A stretch of DNA of 25,917 nt from Proteiniphilum sp. UBA5283 (GTDB lineage: Bacteria; Bacteroidota; Bacteroidia; Bacteroidales; Dysgonomonadaceae), in NCBI GenBank assembly GCA_002408485.1, contig DHSP01000035.1, forward strand, positions 1 to 25,917, written 5' to 3'. The notes below the pieces were generated by a model. It was not told the DNA's origin and did not search any database. It saw only the letters and a program-made list of their open reading frames with translations. Every line of letters starts with the position of its first letter. Position 1 is the stretch's first letter. Of the stretch, positions 1 through 7,097 are shown one piece after another. A program made the position numbers and the translations under genes.

Positions 1-128
1 GTTTCTACAGGTGTTGCAGCTACTTGTTCTGTTTGTTCTTCCGGAGTTGCGTCTTGTGCGAAAAGAACCGAAGACAATCCAACGGACATCATTCCGAGGA
101 TTGCTAAAATTGCAAATAACTTTTTCAT
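1..128 (-). CDS. exbB: Probable ExbB/TolQ-type (MotA/TolQ/ExbB) proton-channel protein, N-terminal fragment
   Basis: Only the first 42 codons are present; the gene runs off the left edge. The ATG is at 126-128 on the minus strand. The visible protein starts MKKLFAILAILGMMSVGLSS, a typical signal peptide or first hydrophobic segment, followed by AQD and a Glu/Gln/Ala/Pro-rich stretch. Bacteroidetes ExbB/TolQ proteins usually carry this kind of N-terminal extension before the MotA/TolQ/ExbB domain, which would lie outside the window. In the family, ExbB forms the inner-membrane proton channel that energises TonB with ExbD. A tonB gene on the same strand at 2987-3685 is compatible with this, but the diagnostic domain is not visible, so another secreted protein remains possible. 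Confidence 0.5.
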   Translation of the reverse strand, partial: MKKLFAILAILGMMSVGLSSVLFAQDATPEEQTEQVAATPVE

Positions 129-230
129 TGTGTGTTCAATTTTTTTGATTAATGATCGTTGATTTTTTTGTATTTATAATTGATTTTCTTGTGTTGTTGT
201 CCCAAATGAAATGTGACTGTTTAATTTCTG

Positions 231-318
231 CGGAGAGAGCGGGATTCGAACCCGCGATACACTTTTGGCGTATACACGCTTTCCAGGCGTGCCTCTTCAA
301 CCACTCGAGCATCTCTCC
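231..318 (-). tRNA. tRNA-Ser(GGA)
   Basis: This is a complete 88-nt class II tRNA on the minus strand. The acceptor stem GGAGAGA (312-318) pairs with TCTCTCC (232-238), with G as discriminator. The anticodon stem is CACGC/GCGTG with loop CTGGAAA, giving anticodon GGA (282-284), which reads UCC and UCU serine codons. A long variable arm (TATAC/GTGTA with one wobble) is diagnostic of Ser, and the T arm is GCGGGTTCGAATCCCGC. The CCA end is not encoded directly after the discriminator. It lies between tatD and the exbB-like gene on the same strand. Confidence 0.97.
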
Positions 319-385
319 AATGGAGATTCCCGTTAAAACGGGTGCAAATTACAAAAAAAAAATCATTTGCGTTCCATCTGGGGAG

Positions 386-393
386 CAAAATTA
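386..393 (-). promoter_or_regulatory. Candidate -7 box (TAATTTTG) for tRNA-Ser
   Basis: TAATTTTG on the minus strand fits the Bacteroidetes -7 consensus TAnnTTTG. Transcription would begin about 60 nt before the mature tRNA 5' end. No clear TTTG -33 element lies at the usual distance, so confidence is limited. Confidence 0.35.
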
Positions 394-437
394 CTGAATT
401 TATCGATTATATGCACCCTCTACGAGCAAATATTTTT

Positions 438-1229
438 TTAAAACTTATATTTATCATTATCAAAACCAAATAACTCCTTGGCATTGTTGGTGGTTATACC
501 GGCCGCTTCTTCCGGGCTTATCTCCCAAACATCGGCCAAACTCGTCAGAATATGGGATAAATATGAGGTTTCATTCCTTTTTCCCCGGAAGGGTACGGGT
601 GCAAGATAAGGTGCATCGGTCTCAAGAATTACCCTGTCGTGTGGACAATTTCTGAGTGTTTTTGCCAATCCGGAATTCTTAAAGGTTAGTACGCCGTTGA
701 TTCCAATGCAAAAATTTTTCAATTCCAGGATAGCTTCCAGCTCATCTACTGTACCTCCAAAACTATGAAATACTCCTCTCAACTTTTCTTGTCCCGTTCG
801 CTTGATACTCCGGATCACCTCTTTCGTGGCATTCCGGAAATGGATGGATACCGGAAGGTCTTTTTCTATGCTCCATGTAAGCTGTTCTTCGAACACGTCG
901 GTTTGAGCCGTTTGCAGTGAGGAGTCCCAATAAAGGTCTATGCCTATTTCCCCAACGGCAACGTAGTTACCGCGAAGGAGTGCTTCATAAATCGTATCGA
1001 GTTGTTGCTCCCAGCCGGATCTTACACTGGTGGGATGCAGCCCCATCATGGAATAGAAGAAGCCGGGATATTGTGCTTCGGCAGCCTTTGCCTTGTCAAT
1101 GGTCGTTTCATCAATGTTGGGCAACAACACCTTTTCCACTCCTGCCTCTTTTGCCCGGGCAACCACAGAGGCCAAGTCGTACCGAAATTCCTCCGTATAC
1201 AAATGAGCGTGCGTATCAATCAACTTCAT
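438..1229 (-). CDS. TatD family metal-dependent hydrolase (DNase)
   Basis: A 263-residue TIM-barrel amidohydrolase-type protein of the TatD family, whose members are metal-dependent deoxyribonucleases linked to DNA repair and turnover. The ligands expected for the two-metal site are present: H7 and H9 in the opening IDTHAHL motif, E94 in VGEIGID, H130 in VSIHFR, H155 in GVFHSFGG and D205 in LETDAPYL. The length is normal for TatD. Its ATG overlaps the stop codon of the upstream gene by one base (TGATG at 1227-1231), so translation is probably coupled. It is the last gene of the three-gene operon starting at 2917. No signal peptide; a cytoplasmic enzyme. Family assignment is firm; exact substrate is inferred from the family. 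Confidence 0.93.
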   Translation of the reverse strand: MKLIDTHAHLYTEEFRYDLASVVARAKEAGVEKVLLPNIDETTIDKAKAAEAQYPGFFYSMMGLHPTSVRSGWEQQLDTIYEALLRGNYVAVGEIGIDLYWDSSLQTAQTDVFEEQLTWSIEKDLPVSIHFRNATKEVIRSIKRTGQEKLRGVFHSFGGTVDELEAILELKNFCIGINGVLTFKNSGLAKTLRNCPHDRVILETDAPYLAPVPFRGKRNETSYLSHILTSLADVWEISPEEAAGITTNNAKELFGFDNDKYKF

Positions 1230-1921
1230 CAGACCTGTTCTCCCTTGCGGTAATAATACACTACTCCATACTGCCGGTTTCTATCCAGCCGTTGATCTGT
1301 GGCAAGGTCCATATTATCTCTTTCCACCTCTTCCCAAATGTCAAGGATCAATTGATCTACCTTCTCCCTGTATGCGGCCACTTCGTCCTGCACCCGTGTG
1401 GTAGCCTTCTGGTGTAGCTTCTGTGTTTGGTATCCCTCCTTGAATAAGGTATACATCACTTTCACCTTGGCTATAGAGGGATTGTATATGGGCACGGCTC
1501 CGCGCGATATGCGGGCATTTTCACCTTCAATAATTTTTTGGCCCCACTCCAGCAGTTGCTCGTTCGTGGAGATGTCCGGCACAATCATGTTACACTCTTC
1601 CAACCCATAGAGGGAGAGATGTTCTTCTTTTATTTCCGTTCGCAGGATACTCATGTACAATACCTGTACAAAATGGGAAAGATACATGCGGGCATTCTTT
1701 GCTTTTACCATAAACAGCTTGTTGGCCTGTACCTGGGTGTCGTACATCTGCTGGTAGCGGCCACAAAGACGCTCAAAGTGCATCAATGTACTTTTTGCTT
1801 CCGTAATCAAATGGGGAGAAACCGACAACTCTCGAAAATCCGTGTCTGCAGCTTTTTCAACAGCTGTTCTCAAAGCTTTTAAACGAGCACTGTCCGTATT
1901 TGGCAAACGACGATATGGCAT
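1229..1921 (-). CDS. Conserved hypothetical protein, operon with prenyl synthase and tatD
   Basis: A 230-residue protein that I do not recognise as a characterised family. It is predicted to be largely helical and charged, with no signal peptide and no convincing membrane segment, so it is probably cytoplasmic. Visible landmarks are a basic N-terminus (MPYRRLP), a central HFVQVLYMSILR helix around residues 82-93, a short Pro/Ile loop (PIYNPS, about 144-149), and a charged C-terminal helix ending in RKGEQV. It starts 18 nt after the prenyl synthase stop and shares one base with tatD, so it is translated as the middle gene of a tight operon. The context (isoprenoid synthesis, DNA repair) does not point to a function. 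Confidence 0.85.
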   Translation of the reverse strand: MPYRRLPNTDSARLKALRTAVEKAADTDFRELSVSPHLITEAKSTLMHFERLCGRYQQMYDTQVQANKLFMVKAKNARMYLSHFVQVLYMSILRTEIKEEHLSLYGLEECNMIVPDISTNEQLLEWGQKIIEGENARISRGAVPIYNPSIAKVKVMYTLFKEGYQTQKLHQKATTRVQDEVAAYREKVDQLILDIWEEVERDNMDLATDQRLDRNRQYGVVYYYRKGEQV

Positions 1922-1939
1922 GTATTATTTAAGTGAAAC

Positions 1940-2917
1940 TTACTTTTCTCTATTCATCAGATTTTCCGACAACTCAACCAGATCTCTTTTCCGTTCTTCC
2001 GGAACGCTGATCAACGAAAGGCAATCCAACGATGCAAGGTAATACTTTTCTATGAGATTCCCGGTAATGATCTTCAAATTTAATTCATCATATATTTTTT
2101 TAACAAATCGGATTTTTGCTTCCGGATCAACATCGGATACCGAGAGCCACATCTCCAGCTCCTCTCTTTGTGATTTCTCCGAATTTTTCAGTGCTTTAAT
2201 TAACAGAAATGTTTTTTTGTTGCAGAGAATATCCCCTCCGATTTTTTTCCCGAATGTGTTGGGGTCGCCATAAACATCCAGCAGATCGTCTTTTAACTGA
2301 AAAGCAAGCCCGATGTTTATTCCGTATTCATACAGATGATTCGCATCTTGGGGATCAGCACCCGCAATCACGGCTCCGATTTTTAACGCACAGCCTATAA
2401 GCACTGCCGTTTTCAGGCGTATCATGTCGATATATTCCTGTTCCGACACGTCGAGTCTCTTTTCAAAATCCATATCATATTGCTGTCCTTTGCAAATTTG
2501 CATGGCAGCGGTCGAAAAAAGGTCAAGCACCTCGGGAAGCAGGTGAACAGGCACCCTGGTTATGTACCGGTACGCCTCAATAACCATAGCATCGCCCGAT
2601 AGGATTGCACTGTTTGCATTCCATTTTTTGTGGACGGTGGGATTTCCCCGGCGCATATCCGCCTTATCCATGAGGTCGTCATGCAACAGAGAGAAGTTAT
2701 GAAATATCTCAACGCCCAGTGCCGGGTTCATGGCTTTTTCGGCCTCGCAGCCGAACAGATCGGCCCCCATCAGGGTCAACAAGGGGCGAAGGCGCTTGCC
2801 TCCCAGCGAAAGCGTATACCTTGCCGGATCAAACAGGGTGCGAGGCTGATCATCGGCAAACAGCGTGTCGATGGCACTGCCAATCATTTCTTCGAATAGA
2901 GCTATTTTAGAGTTCAT
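1940..2917 (-). CDS. Polyprenyl (trans-isoprenyl) diphosphate synthase
   Basis: A 325-residue enzyme of the trans-prenyltransferase family that condenses isopentenyl diphosphate onto an allylic diphosphate, supplying farnesyl/geranylgeranyl or longer chains for quinones and other lipids. Both Asp-rich motifs are intact: DDLMD at 80-84 (first) and DDLLD at 210-214 (second). The IPP-binding GGKRLRP is at 39-45. The fifth residue before the first motif is Phe75. In archaeal-type GGPP synthases an aromatic residue at this position limits chain length, so a short C15-C20 product is more likely than a long quinone side chain; this is an inference. It heads the operon with the 230-residue protein and tatD. 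A terminator for tonB lies immediately upstream and I see no TAnnTTTG box, so how it is transcribed is unclear. Confidence 0.93.
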   Translation of the reverse strand: MNSKIALFEEMIGSAIDTLFADDQPRTLFDPARYTLSLGGKRLRPLLTLMGADLFGCEAEKAMNPALGVEIFHNFSLLHDDLMDKADMRRGNPTVHKKWNANSAILSGDAMVIEAYRYITRVPVHLLPEVLDLFSTAAMQICKGQQYDMDFEKRLDVSEQEYIDMIRLKTAVLIGCALKIGAVIAGADPQDANHLYEYGINIGLAFQLKDDLLDVYGDPNTFGKKIGGDILCNKKTFLLIKALKNSEKSQREELEMWLSVSDVDPEAKIRFVKKIYDELNLKIITGNLIEKYYLASLDCLSLISVPEERKRDLVELSENLMNREK

Positions 2918-2933
2918 AAGATCGGTATGTAAG

Positions 2934-2970
2934 AAAAAAAACTGCTTTTGGTTTTCAAAAGCAGTTTTTA
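2934..2970 (-). terminator. Intrinsic terminator after tonB
   Basis: On the minus strand ACTGCTTTTG pairs perfectly with CAAAAGCAGT (2941-2950 with 2956-2965; 5-nt loop) and the 3' arm runs into a long T tract (2934-2940). It lies 17 nt after the tonB stop and about 20 nt before the prenyl synthase ATG, so it should separate the two units. Confidence 0.8.
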
Positions 2971-2986
2971 TACGTTGTTCACTACG

Positions 2987-3685
2987 TTAATTTTGTAAGC
3001 GGAACACTACGGGCAACGTAAAGCGCACACGTACTGCCTGACCGCGCTGCTTACCTGGTGTCCAGCGGGGCATTTGCTGGATCACGCGTACAGCTTCTTT
3101 GTCGAGTGACGGGTCAACCCCGCGAACCACCTGCACATCGGTAATGCTTCCGTCTCTTTCTACCACGAAGTTACAAATCACACGACCCTGAATACCGTTC
3201 TCCTGAGCAATGACAGGGTATTTGATATTGTCGCTCAGGAACTTCATCATGGCTGCATTTCCTCCCGGGAATTCGGGCTGATTTTCTACCACCACAAAGA
3301 TCTCCTCGGTTACTTCTTCCTGTTTGGGTTTTGGAGGTGGGGGCGGAACGTAGGTTTGCATCTGTCGTTGAGACTGGTCGTCCTCAACCTGAATCTTCAG
3401 CGTTGTTTCCACTTTTTCTTCCACCACTTCAATGATCTCTGGTGTTTCCGGCTCCGGTGGAGGGGGTGGAGGAGGCGGAGTTGCATCGCGACGAGTAATC
3501 TCAATTTCTTCCTCGGCCAAAACATCCTGGACAACAATACTCTCGTCCAGTTTTTTTGTTTCGGTCGACCATTCAAAAGCGAAGAAGAGAACGGATACCC
3601 CCAGCACCAATCCCATCAGGATAAAGGTGCCTCTATGCCCTTCCAAATTCGCTTTTGGCGACTTTTTCACTTCATCTCTGTTCAT
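2987..3685 (-). CDS. tonB: TonB family energy transducer
   Basis: A 232-residue TonB-type protein that spans the periplasm and passes inner-membrane proton energy to outer-membrane TonB-dependent transporters. The order is a short cytoplasmic N-terminus, one membrane anchor (about 21-39, FILMGLVLGVSVLFFAFEW), a periplasmic linker with a run of eight prolines (70-77) and a second PPPPP tract (114-118), then a TonB C-terminal domain (about 135-232) with PEFPGG, IKYPVIAQENGIQGRV and the terminal MPRWTPGKQRGQAV motif. The start ATG is followed by a plausible positive-inside segment. It has its own -7 box upstream and a strong terminator downstream, so it appears to be monocistronic. A probable exbB lies on the same strand at the left edge. 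Confidence 0.95.
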   Translation of the reverse strand: MNRDEVKKSPKANLEGHRGTFILMGLVLGVSVLFFAFEWSTETKKLDESIVVQDVLAEEEIEITRRDATPPPPPPPPEPETPEIIEVVEEKVETTLKIQVEDDQSQRQMQTYVPPPPPKPKQEEVTEEIFVVVENQPEFPGGNAAMMKFLSDNIKYPVIAQENGIQGRVICNFVVERDGSITDVQVVRGVDPSLDKEAVRVIQQMPRWTPGKQRGQAVRVRFTLPVVFRLQN

Positions 3686-3736
3686 TTTGAATCATTTTTA
3701 TCTACTTCTTGTTTTGCTACCAATATGCTCTGGATA

Positions 3737-3744
3737 CAAAAATA
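3737..3744 (-). promoter_or_regulatory. Candidate -7 box (TATTTTTG) for tonB
   Basis: TATTTTTG on the minus strand matches TAnnTTTG, with the start codon about 50 nt downstream. No strong -33 TTTG is visible. Confidence 0.45.
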
Positions 3745-3775
3745 GGTATTTTTTTTATATCCCATCGCTTTTTTA

Positions 3776-3812
3776 AAGAAAATTCCCCAAAAGGAATCTT
3801 TTTCAATCCGCA
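3776..3812 (-). terminator. Weak hairpin after hpt
   Basis: Just after the hpt stop, the minus strand holds AAAGATTCC then GGAATTTTCTTT, an imperfect stem with a short T-rich 3' arm. It could be a weak intrinsic terminator separating hpt from tonB; the stem has a mismatch and a wobble pair. Confidence 0.35.
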
Positions 3813-3819
3813 CGGCCAC

Positions 3820-4356
3820 TCACTTTATCTTATAGATATCTTTCAAATTCCGTCCATACCCGTCGTAATCGAGACCATACCCTACGATAAAATCGTTGGG
3901 TATCTCGAGTGCCACGTAATCGATATGGAGCTTCTTCTTCAGAGCTGTCGGCTTAAAGAGCAGAGTGGCGATCTTCACTTCTTTAGGTTGATACTGAGCC
4001 AGTTCTTCCAGCAGAGAAACCATGGTTGCCCCGCTATCCACAATATCCTCCACAATCACCACCACACGTCCTGTAATATTTTCGTTCAACCCAAGCACCT
4101 CCTTTACTTTCTGGGTAGAAGCAGTGCCCTGGTAAGAAGCCAGCCGAACAAAAGTGATCTCGGAGGGGATGGATACCTCCTTCATAAGCTCTCCGGCAAA
4201 CATGAAAGCCCCGTTTAGTACTGCGAGAAAAATGGGGTTCCTGCCTTCCAGCTCAACATTTATCTGCTTTGCAACTCGTTTTATCTCATGTTCGATAACC
4301 TCTTGTTCAATGAACAGGTCAAACTTTTTGTCTTTTATGGTGATCACCTCTTTCAC
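3820..4356 (-). CDS. hpt: Hypoxanthine phosphoribosyltransferase
   Basis: A 178-residue type I phosphoribosyltransferase that converts hypoxanthine (and usually guanine) plus PRPP to the nucleotide in purine salvage. The PRPP-binding loop VVIVEDIVDSGAT lies at 99-111, with acidic E103-D104. The flexible-loop region with SYQGT is at 74-78, and the purine-contact segment DFIVGYGLDYDG at 155-166. Length and motif order fit bacterial Hpt. The start is a GTG at 4356: no in-frame ATG is close, and alignment with family N-termini supports this position or the GTG three codons later. It has its own TAATTTTG box 21-28 nt upstream, giving a nearly leaderless transcript. Confidence 0.95.
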   Translation of the reverse strand: MKEVITIKDKKFDLFIEQEVIEHEIKRVAKQINVELEGRNPIFLAVLNGAFMFAGELMKEVSIPSEITFVRLASYQGTASTQKVKEVLGLNENITGRVVVIVEDIVDSGATMVSLLEELAQYQPKEVKIATLLFKPTALKKKLHIDYVALEIPNDFIVGYGLDYDGYGRNLKDIYKIK

Positions 4357-4376
4357 TTATCCGGAATTTAAAACGC

Positions 4377-4384
4377 CAAAATTA
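4377..4384 (-). promoter_or_regulatory. Candidate -7 box (TAATTTTG) for hpt
   Basis: TAATTTTG on the minus strand fits TAnnTTTG and lies about 20 nt from the GTG start, predicting a very short 5' leader. The -33 region is T-rich without a clear TTTG. Confidence 0.5.
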
Positions 4385-4460
4385 CTACTTTTTATGTTTC
4401 GGAAAAAATGTATTTGACTTTTTCACCTTCAGATCCTGCACGAAAGTTTTTTTTCGCGTT

Positions 4461-6086
4461 TCACTGCTTGATCAGGTCAGTCAGCTTCACTGCCTGAAAC
4501 GTCATGTGCGCCACGCTGCTCTCGTACAATATACCAATCGTCTCCCTGTCGATCAGGGTGAGGCATGAGTAGCCCCAGCCAAACTCCTCGTCGAGCATTA
4601 CCTGATATTCTTCGGGAAAAGTCAGTCCGCCGTCGAGGCTGGCCTTGATGGTGATGCGATGACGATGCTGGGTAGAGTTGGGATTTGAAAAAAGGAGGAT
4701 ATCTTTCCCCAGCAGGTTATCTTCTGCTCGCACGTTCAACAGGCTTGCCATGCACACCGGCTCCTGCAGGACGCTTCGTGAAGAGGGATGTTCCGTCCAG
4801 CTCTTCCCGAGGTCTGTCGTGACCGACACCGCACGGCTGCCACCACGATTATCACGCATGTTGAGCATCAGCACACCGGGCGACACCTCTGCCACCTGCG
4901 CTTCCGTGGTATTTGAACGGGCCGGATTGTGAATGGTCCAGTTTTCGCCCCTGTCCTTGCTATACATCACCCCTGCGTGGGGCACACGGACTGAGTCGAT
5001 GAACTGAATGGGGAAGACCAACGTGCCGTCGTGCATGGTTATACCCCTTCCCGGGCCCTGCAAAAGAAATTTCCAGGAAGGATCCTTCACCTGTTCCGTA
5101 ATGTTTATGGGTGCCGACCAGGTTTTGCCGTCGTCGGTGCTCTTTGTCAACACCAACTGTGCGGTCGTTTCCACTCCGTTACCCTCCTGGGAGTTCACCC
5201 AGGCACGGCCGTTGCCCATGCCGTGCGTCCAGGCTGCCACAATCCAGATAGTTCCGGTTGCGTCGTCCACCAGAATGGAAGGGTCTCCTACCCCATTCTG
5301 AGCTTTTGGCAATCCGCCGTACTCTCCAAAGCTCAGCGGCAGCCGCATTGCTTCCCAGGTTTGTCCCTTGTCGGTACTTCTGCTCAGGCCCACATCCACA
5401 TATTCCTGCAGATCAACACTGCTGTTGTAGCGTACATCATAGACACCAAGCAGCGTGCCGCTATTGGATGTTACCAGACCCGGAATCCGGAAGGCGGCAG
5501 ATCCGTCGTCTCCTGCATGCCTGACACCTACTCCCATTCTGAGGGTTGTCCTCTCGGTGGCAAAAGCGAGTGGTGCACACTTCCCGTCGAGTTTTGCGGA
5601 GACCGTCTCCACATCAATTTTTGACAAAATAGAAGTATTGGGCTTCATTTGAAGGCCAATCCAGAAATAGTTTATCCCCGGGAAAAGCGCGTAATCGGGA
5701 GAAAAGACAACCTTGTAGTCCGGCAATCGATTTTCGGCCACTTTGATAGAATAGGAAAGATTGGCATCCTTTGTTTTTCCCACCGCGTGGCTCGATACAT
5801 ATTGTACAGGCGAATAGTAGGTCTGACCCTTCCGCTGCGCAGCTTCGGTTCCGCCATAATACAACTTCACCGACTCAATCTCGTTCAGTTGAACTTCGTC
5901 GGAAAATTGCAACGCAATCTCGCTCAATTTCTGTGTCTCTTTTGCATCGATCCTGATATAAAAGAGTACATTGTCGTTCCTGTCGATAAGAATGGGTGTT
6001 TGGGGCTGTTTTACCTGAATTGTATCTGCCCCATTCACAGCCAAGATCGTGAACAGCAACAGGTTTATAAATAAAATCTTTCTCAT
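4461..6086 (-). CDS. nanH: Secreted exo-alpha-sialidase (GH33)
   Basis: A 541-residue neuraminidase that removes terminal sialic acids from glycans. It has a signal peptide (about 1-20), an N-terminal sialidase-associated beta domain (about 25-170), and a six-bladed propeller. The propeller begins with the FRIPG motif (R200), the first Arg of the carboxylate-binding triad. Asp-box repeats SxDxGxTW or variants are at about 237-244, 316-323, 376-383, 424-430 and 482-490. The other triad arginines are probably R414 and R475/R477, the nucleophile Tyr is probably Y506 in GWGYSCL, and E395 or E400 its partner. The acid/base Asp is probably D225. All catalytic elements look intact. No sialic-acid lyase, epimerase or transporter gene is adjacent, so it appears as an isolated gene with its own promoter. 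Confidence 0.94.
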   Translation of the reverse strand: MRKILFINLLLFTILAVNGADTIQVKQPQTPILIDRNDNVLFYIRIDAKETQKLSEIALQFSDEVQLNEIESVKLYYGGTEAAQRKGQTYYSPVQYVSSHAVGKTKDANLSYSIKVAENRLPDYKVVFSPDYALFPGINYFWIGLQMKPNTSILSKIDVETVSAKLDGKCAPLAFATERTTLRMGVGVRHAGDDGSAAFRIPGLVTSNSGTLLGVYDVRYNSSVDLQEYVDVGLSRSTDKGQTWEAMRLPLSFGEYGGLPKAQNGVGDPSILVDDATGTIWIVAAWTHGMGNGRAWVNSQEGNGVETTAQLVLTKSTDDGKTWSAPINITEQVKDPSWKFLLQGPGRGITMHDGTLVFPIQFIDSVRVPHAGVMYSKDRGENWTIHNPARSNTTEAQVAEVSPGVLMLNMRDNRGGSRAVSVTTDLGKSWTEHPSSRSVLQEPVCMASLLNVRAEDNLLGKDILLFSNPNSTQHRHRITIKASLDGGLTFPEEYQVMLDEEFGWGYSCLTLIDRETIGILYESSVAHMTFQAVKLTDLIKQ

Positions 6087-6152
6087 ATCTATTGTCGTTA
6101 GGTTTAATTATTCGAATTCATCAACAGCAAGAAAAGCGACGTGAATTCTTCG

Positions 6153-6160
6153 CAAAGATA
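6153..6160 (-). promoter_or_regulatory. Candidate -7 box (TATCTTTG) for the sialidase gene
   Basis: TATCTTTG on the minus strand is an excellent TAnnTTTG match and lies 67-74 nt before the sialidase ATG. The upstream -33 area is AT-rich without a clear TTTG. Confidence 0.55.
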
Positions 6161-6257
6161 CACAAATTCGCTAAATACTAAAATATATTGAATAATCAGG
6201 GTTTAGTTATTAAATATATTTCTTTTATTACGCCTTTTCAGTCCCGTTAAAGCTAAA

Positions 6258-6288
6258 CATTCCCATCAGATGGTATGCACAGGGAATG
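6258..6288 (-). terminator. Hairpin directly after trmN6
   Basis: On the minus strand CATTCCC (6282-6288) pairs with GGGAATG (6258-6264), with a small CCAT/ATGG helix inside. It directly follows the trmN6 stop. There is no clean T run, so termination here is uncertain. Confidence 0.35.
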
Positions 6289-6289
6289 G

Positions 6290-7006
6290 TTACATGTAGA
6301 GATAATAGTCCCGAACCAGATCAATAAACTCACCGGAATAATGGTGGCGGGCGTGCTCAATCGTCAAACTGTTCCGCAAAGGATTTTTCGTCTTCAGCAT
6401 CGTCCATTCTGTCAACAATCGTTTTGGCAGGGAGCCGGGCATAGAATAAACCACGGTCTCTCTTTTCAGGAAAAAGCCGTGCGATGCCGCTGATAGCATC
6501 AGTTCCTCCCGTTTGTCGTAAGGAAGTATCAGCGCCAGCACCCCTTCCGGTTTCAGACAAATTCCAGCGGAAAGCAGCAGTTCTTGCAATGTGAGGGAAA
6601 CGGAATGTCTTGCCTTTGTACGCCGGGCATCGGGAGACGGGAGGGAGTCTTTGAAATAGGGTGGATTCGACACAATCAGATCGAACCTTGCCAGCCATTG
6701 AGGAGCGCACACTCGGAAGTCCTGCTGTTCCACGGTCATTCTGTCAGAAAAGGGTGAATTGCCGACATTCTCCCTTGCCTGTGTTACAGCGTGGTGATCA
6801 ATATCGATTGCCGTAATCGTGGCAGCAGGATTTCGCTGCGCCATCATCAAGGCGATGAGTCCGGTACCGGTTCCCACATCCAGGATTTCGTTGCTGCAAG
6901 TGACGTCTGTCCATGCTCCAATCAGTACGCCGTCGGTTCCCACCTTCATGGCACACCGGTCGTGGTACACCGTAAATTGCTTAAAGCGAAAAAATGGATT
7001 GCTCAT
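6290..7006 (-). CDS. trmN6: tRNA1(Val) (adenine(37)-N6)-methyltransferase
   Basis: A 238-residue class I SAM-dependent methyltransferase of the YfiC/TrmN6 family, which methylates N6 of A37 next to the anticodon of tRNA-Val. The SAM-binding motif I is LDVGTGTGLIALMMA (about 42-56), a motif II acidic residue follows in ITAIDIDHHA, and the adenine-N6 catalytic signature NPPY is at about 113-116 (IVSNPPYFKDSL). The N-terminal FRFKQFTVYHDRCAMKVGTD segment is characteristic of this family. No signal peptide. It is divergent from lon; the 91-nt gap holds regulatory elements for both. TrmN6 is the best subfamily match, but related N6-adenine methyltransferases share most motifs. Confidence 0.9.
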   Translation of the reverse strand: MSNPFFRFKQFTVYHDRCAMKVGTDGVLIGAWTDVTCSNEILDVGTGTGLIALMMAQRNPAATITAIDIDHHAVTQARENVGNSPFSDRMTVEQQDFRVCAPQWLARFDLIVSNPPYFKDSLPSPDARRTKARHSVSLTLQELLLSAGICLKPEGVLALILPYDKREELMLSAASHGFFLKRETVVYSMPGSLPKRLLTEWTMLKTKNPLRNSLTIEHARHHYSGEFIDLVRDYYLYM

Positions 7007-7033
7007 CTCCTTTTAAATTGGTGATTGCCTCTT

Positions 7034-7049
7034 TGGCACGGATTTTGAG
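7034..7049 (+). promoter_or_regulatory. Sigma-54-like -24/-12 element upstream of lon
   Basis: TGGCACGGATTTTGAG matches the sigma-54 consensus TGGCACG-N4-TTGC perfectly in the -24 half, and with GA instead of GC in the -12 half. A start about 7060 would leave a 38-nt leader. No TAnnTTTG box exists on the plus strand of this intergenic region. The same TGGCA-N5-TTTG core is found upstream of htpG. Confidence 0.4.
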
Positions 7050-7072
7050 GAATTATATTCCACATTACAAAA

Positions 7073-7080
7073 CAAAAGTA
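7073..7080 (-). promoter_or_regulatory. Candidate -7 box (TACTTTTG) for trmN6
   Basis: TACTTTTG on the minus strand fits TAnnTTTG and lies 67-74 nt before the trmN6 ATG. No clear -33 TTTG is visible; the -33 position would overlap the first codons of lon. Confidence 0.45.
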
Positions 7081-7097
7081 GCCATTTTCCCGTTTTG

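Noticed and set aside
3432..3776. Glycine-rich plus-strand frame opposite tonB
   Set aside because: It is the antisense of the polyproline tract of TonB, a typical shadow frame.
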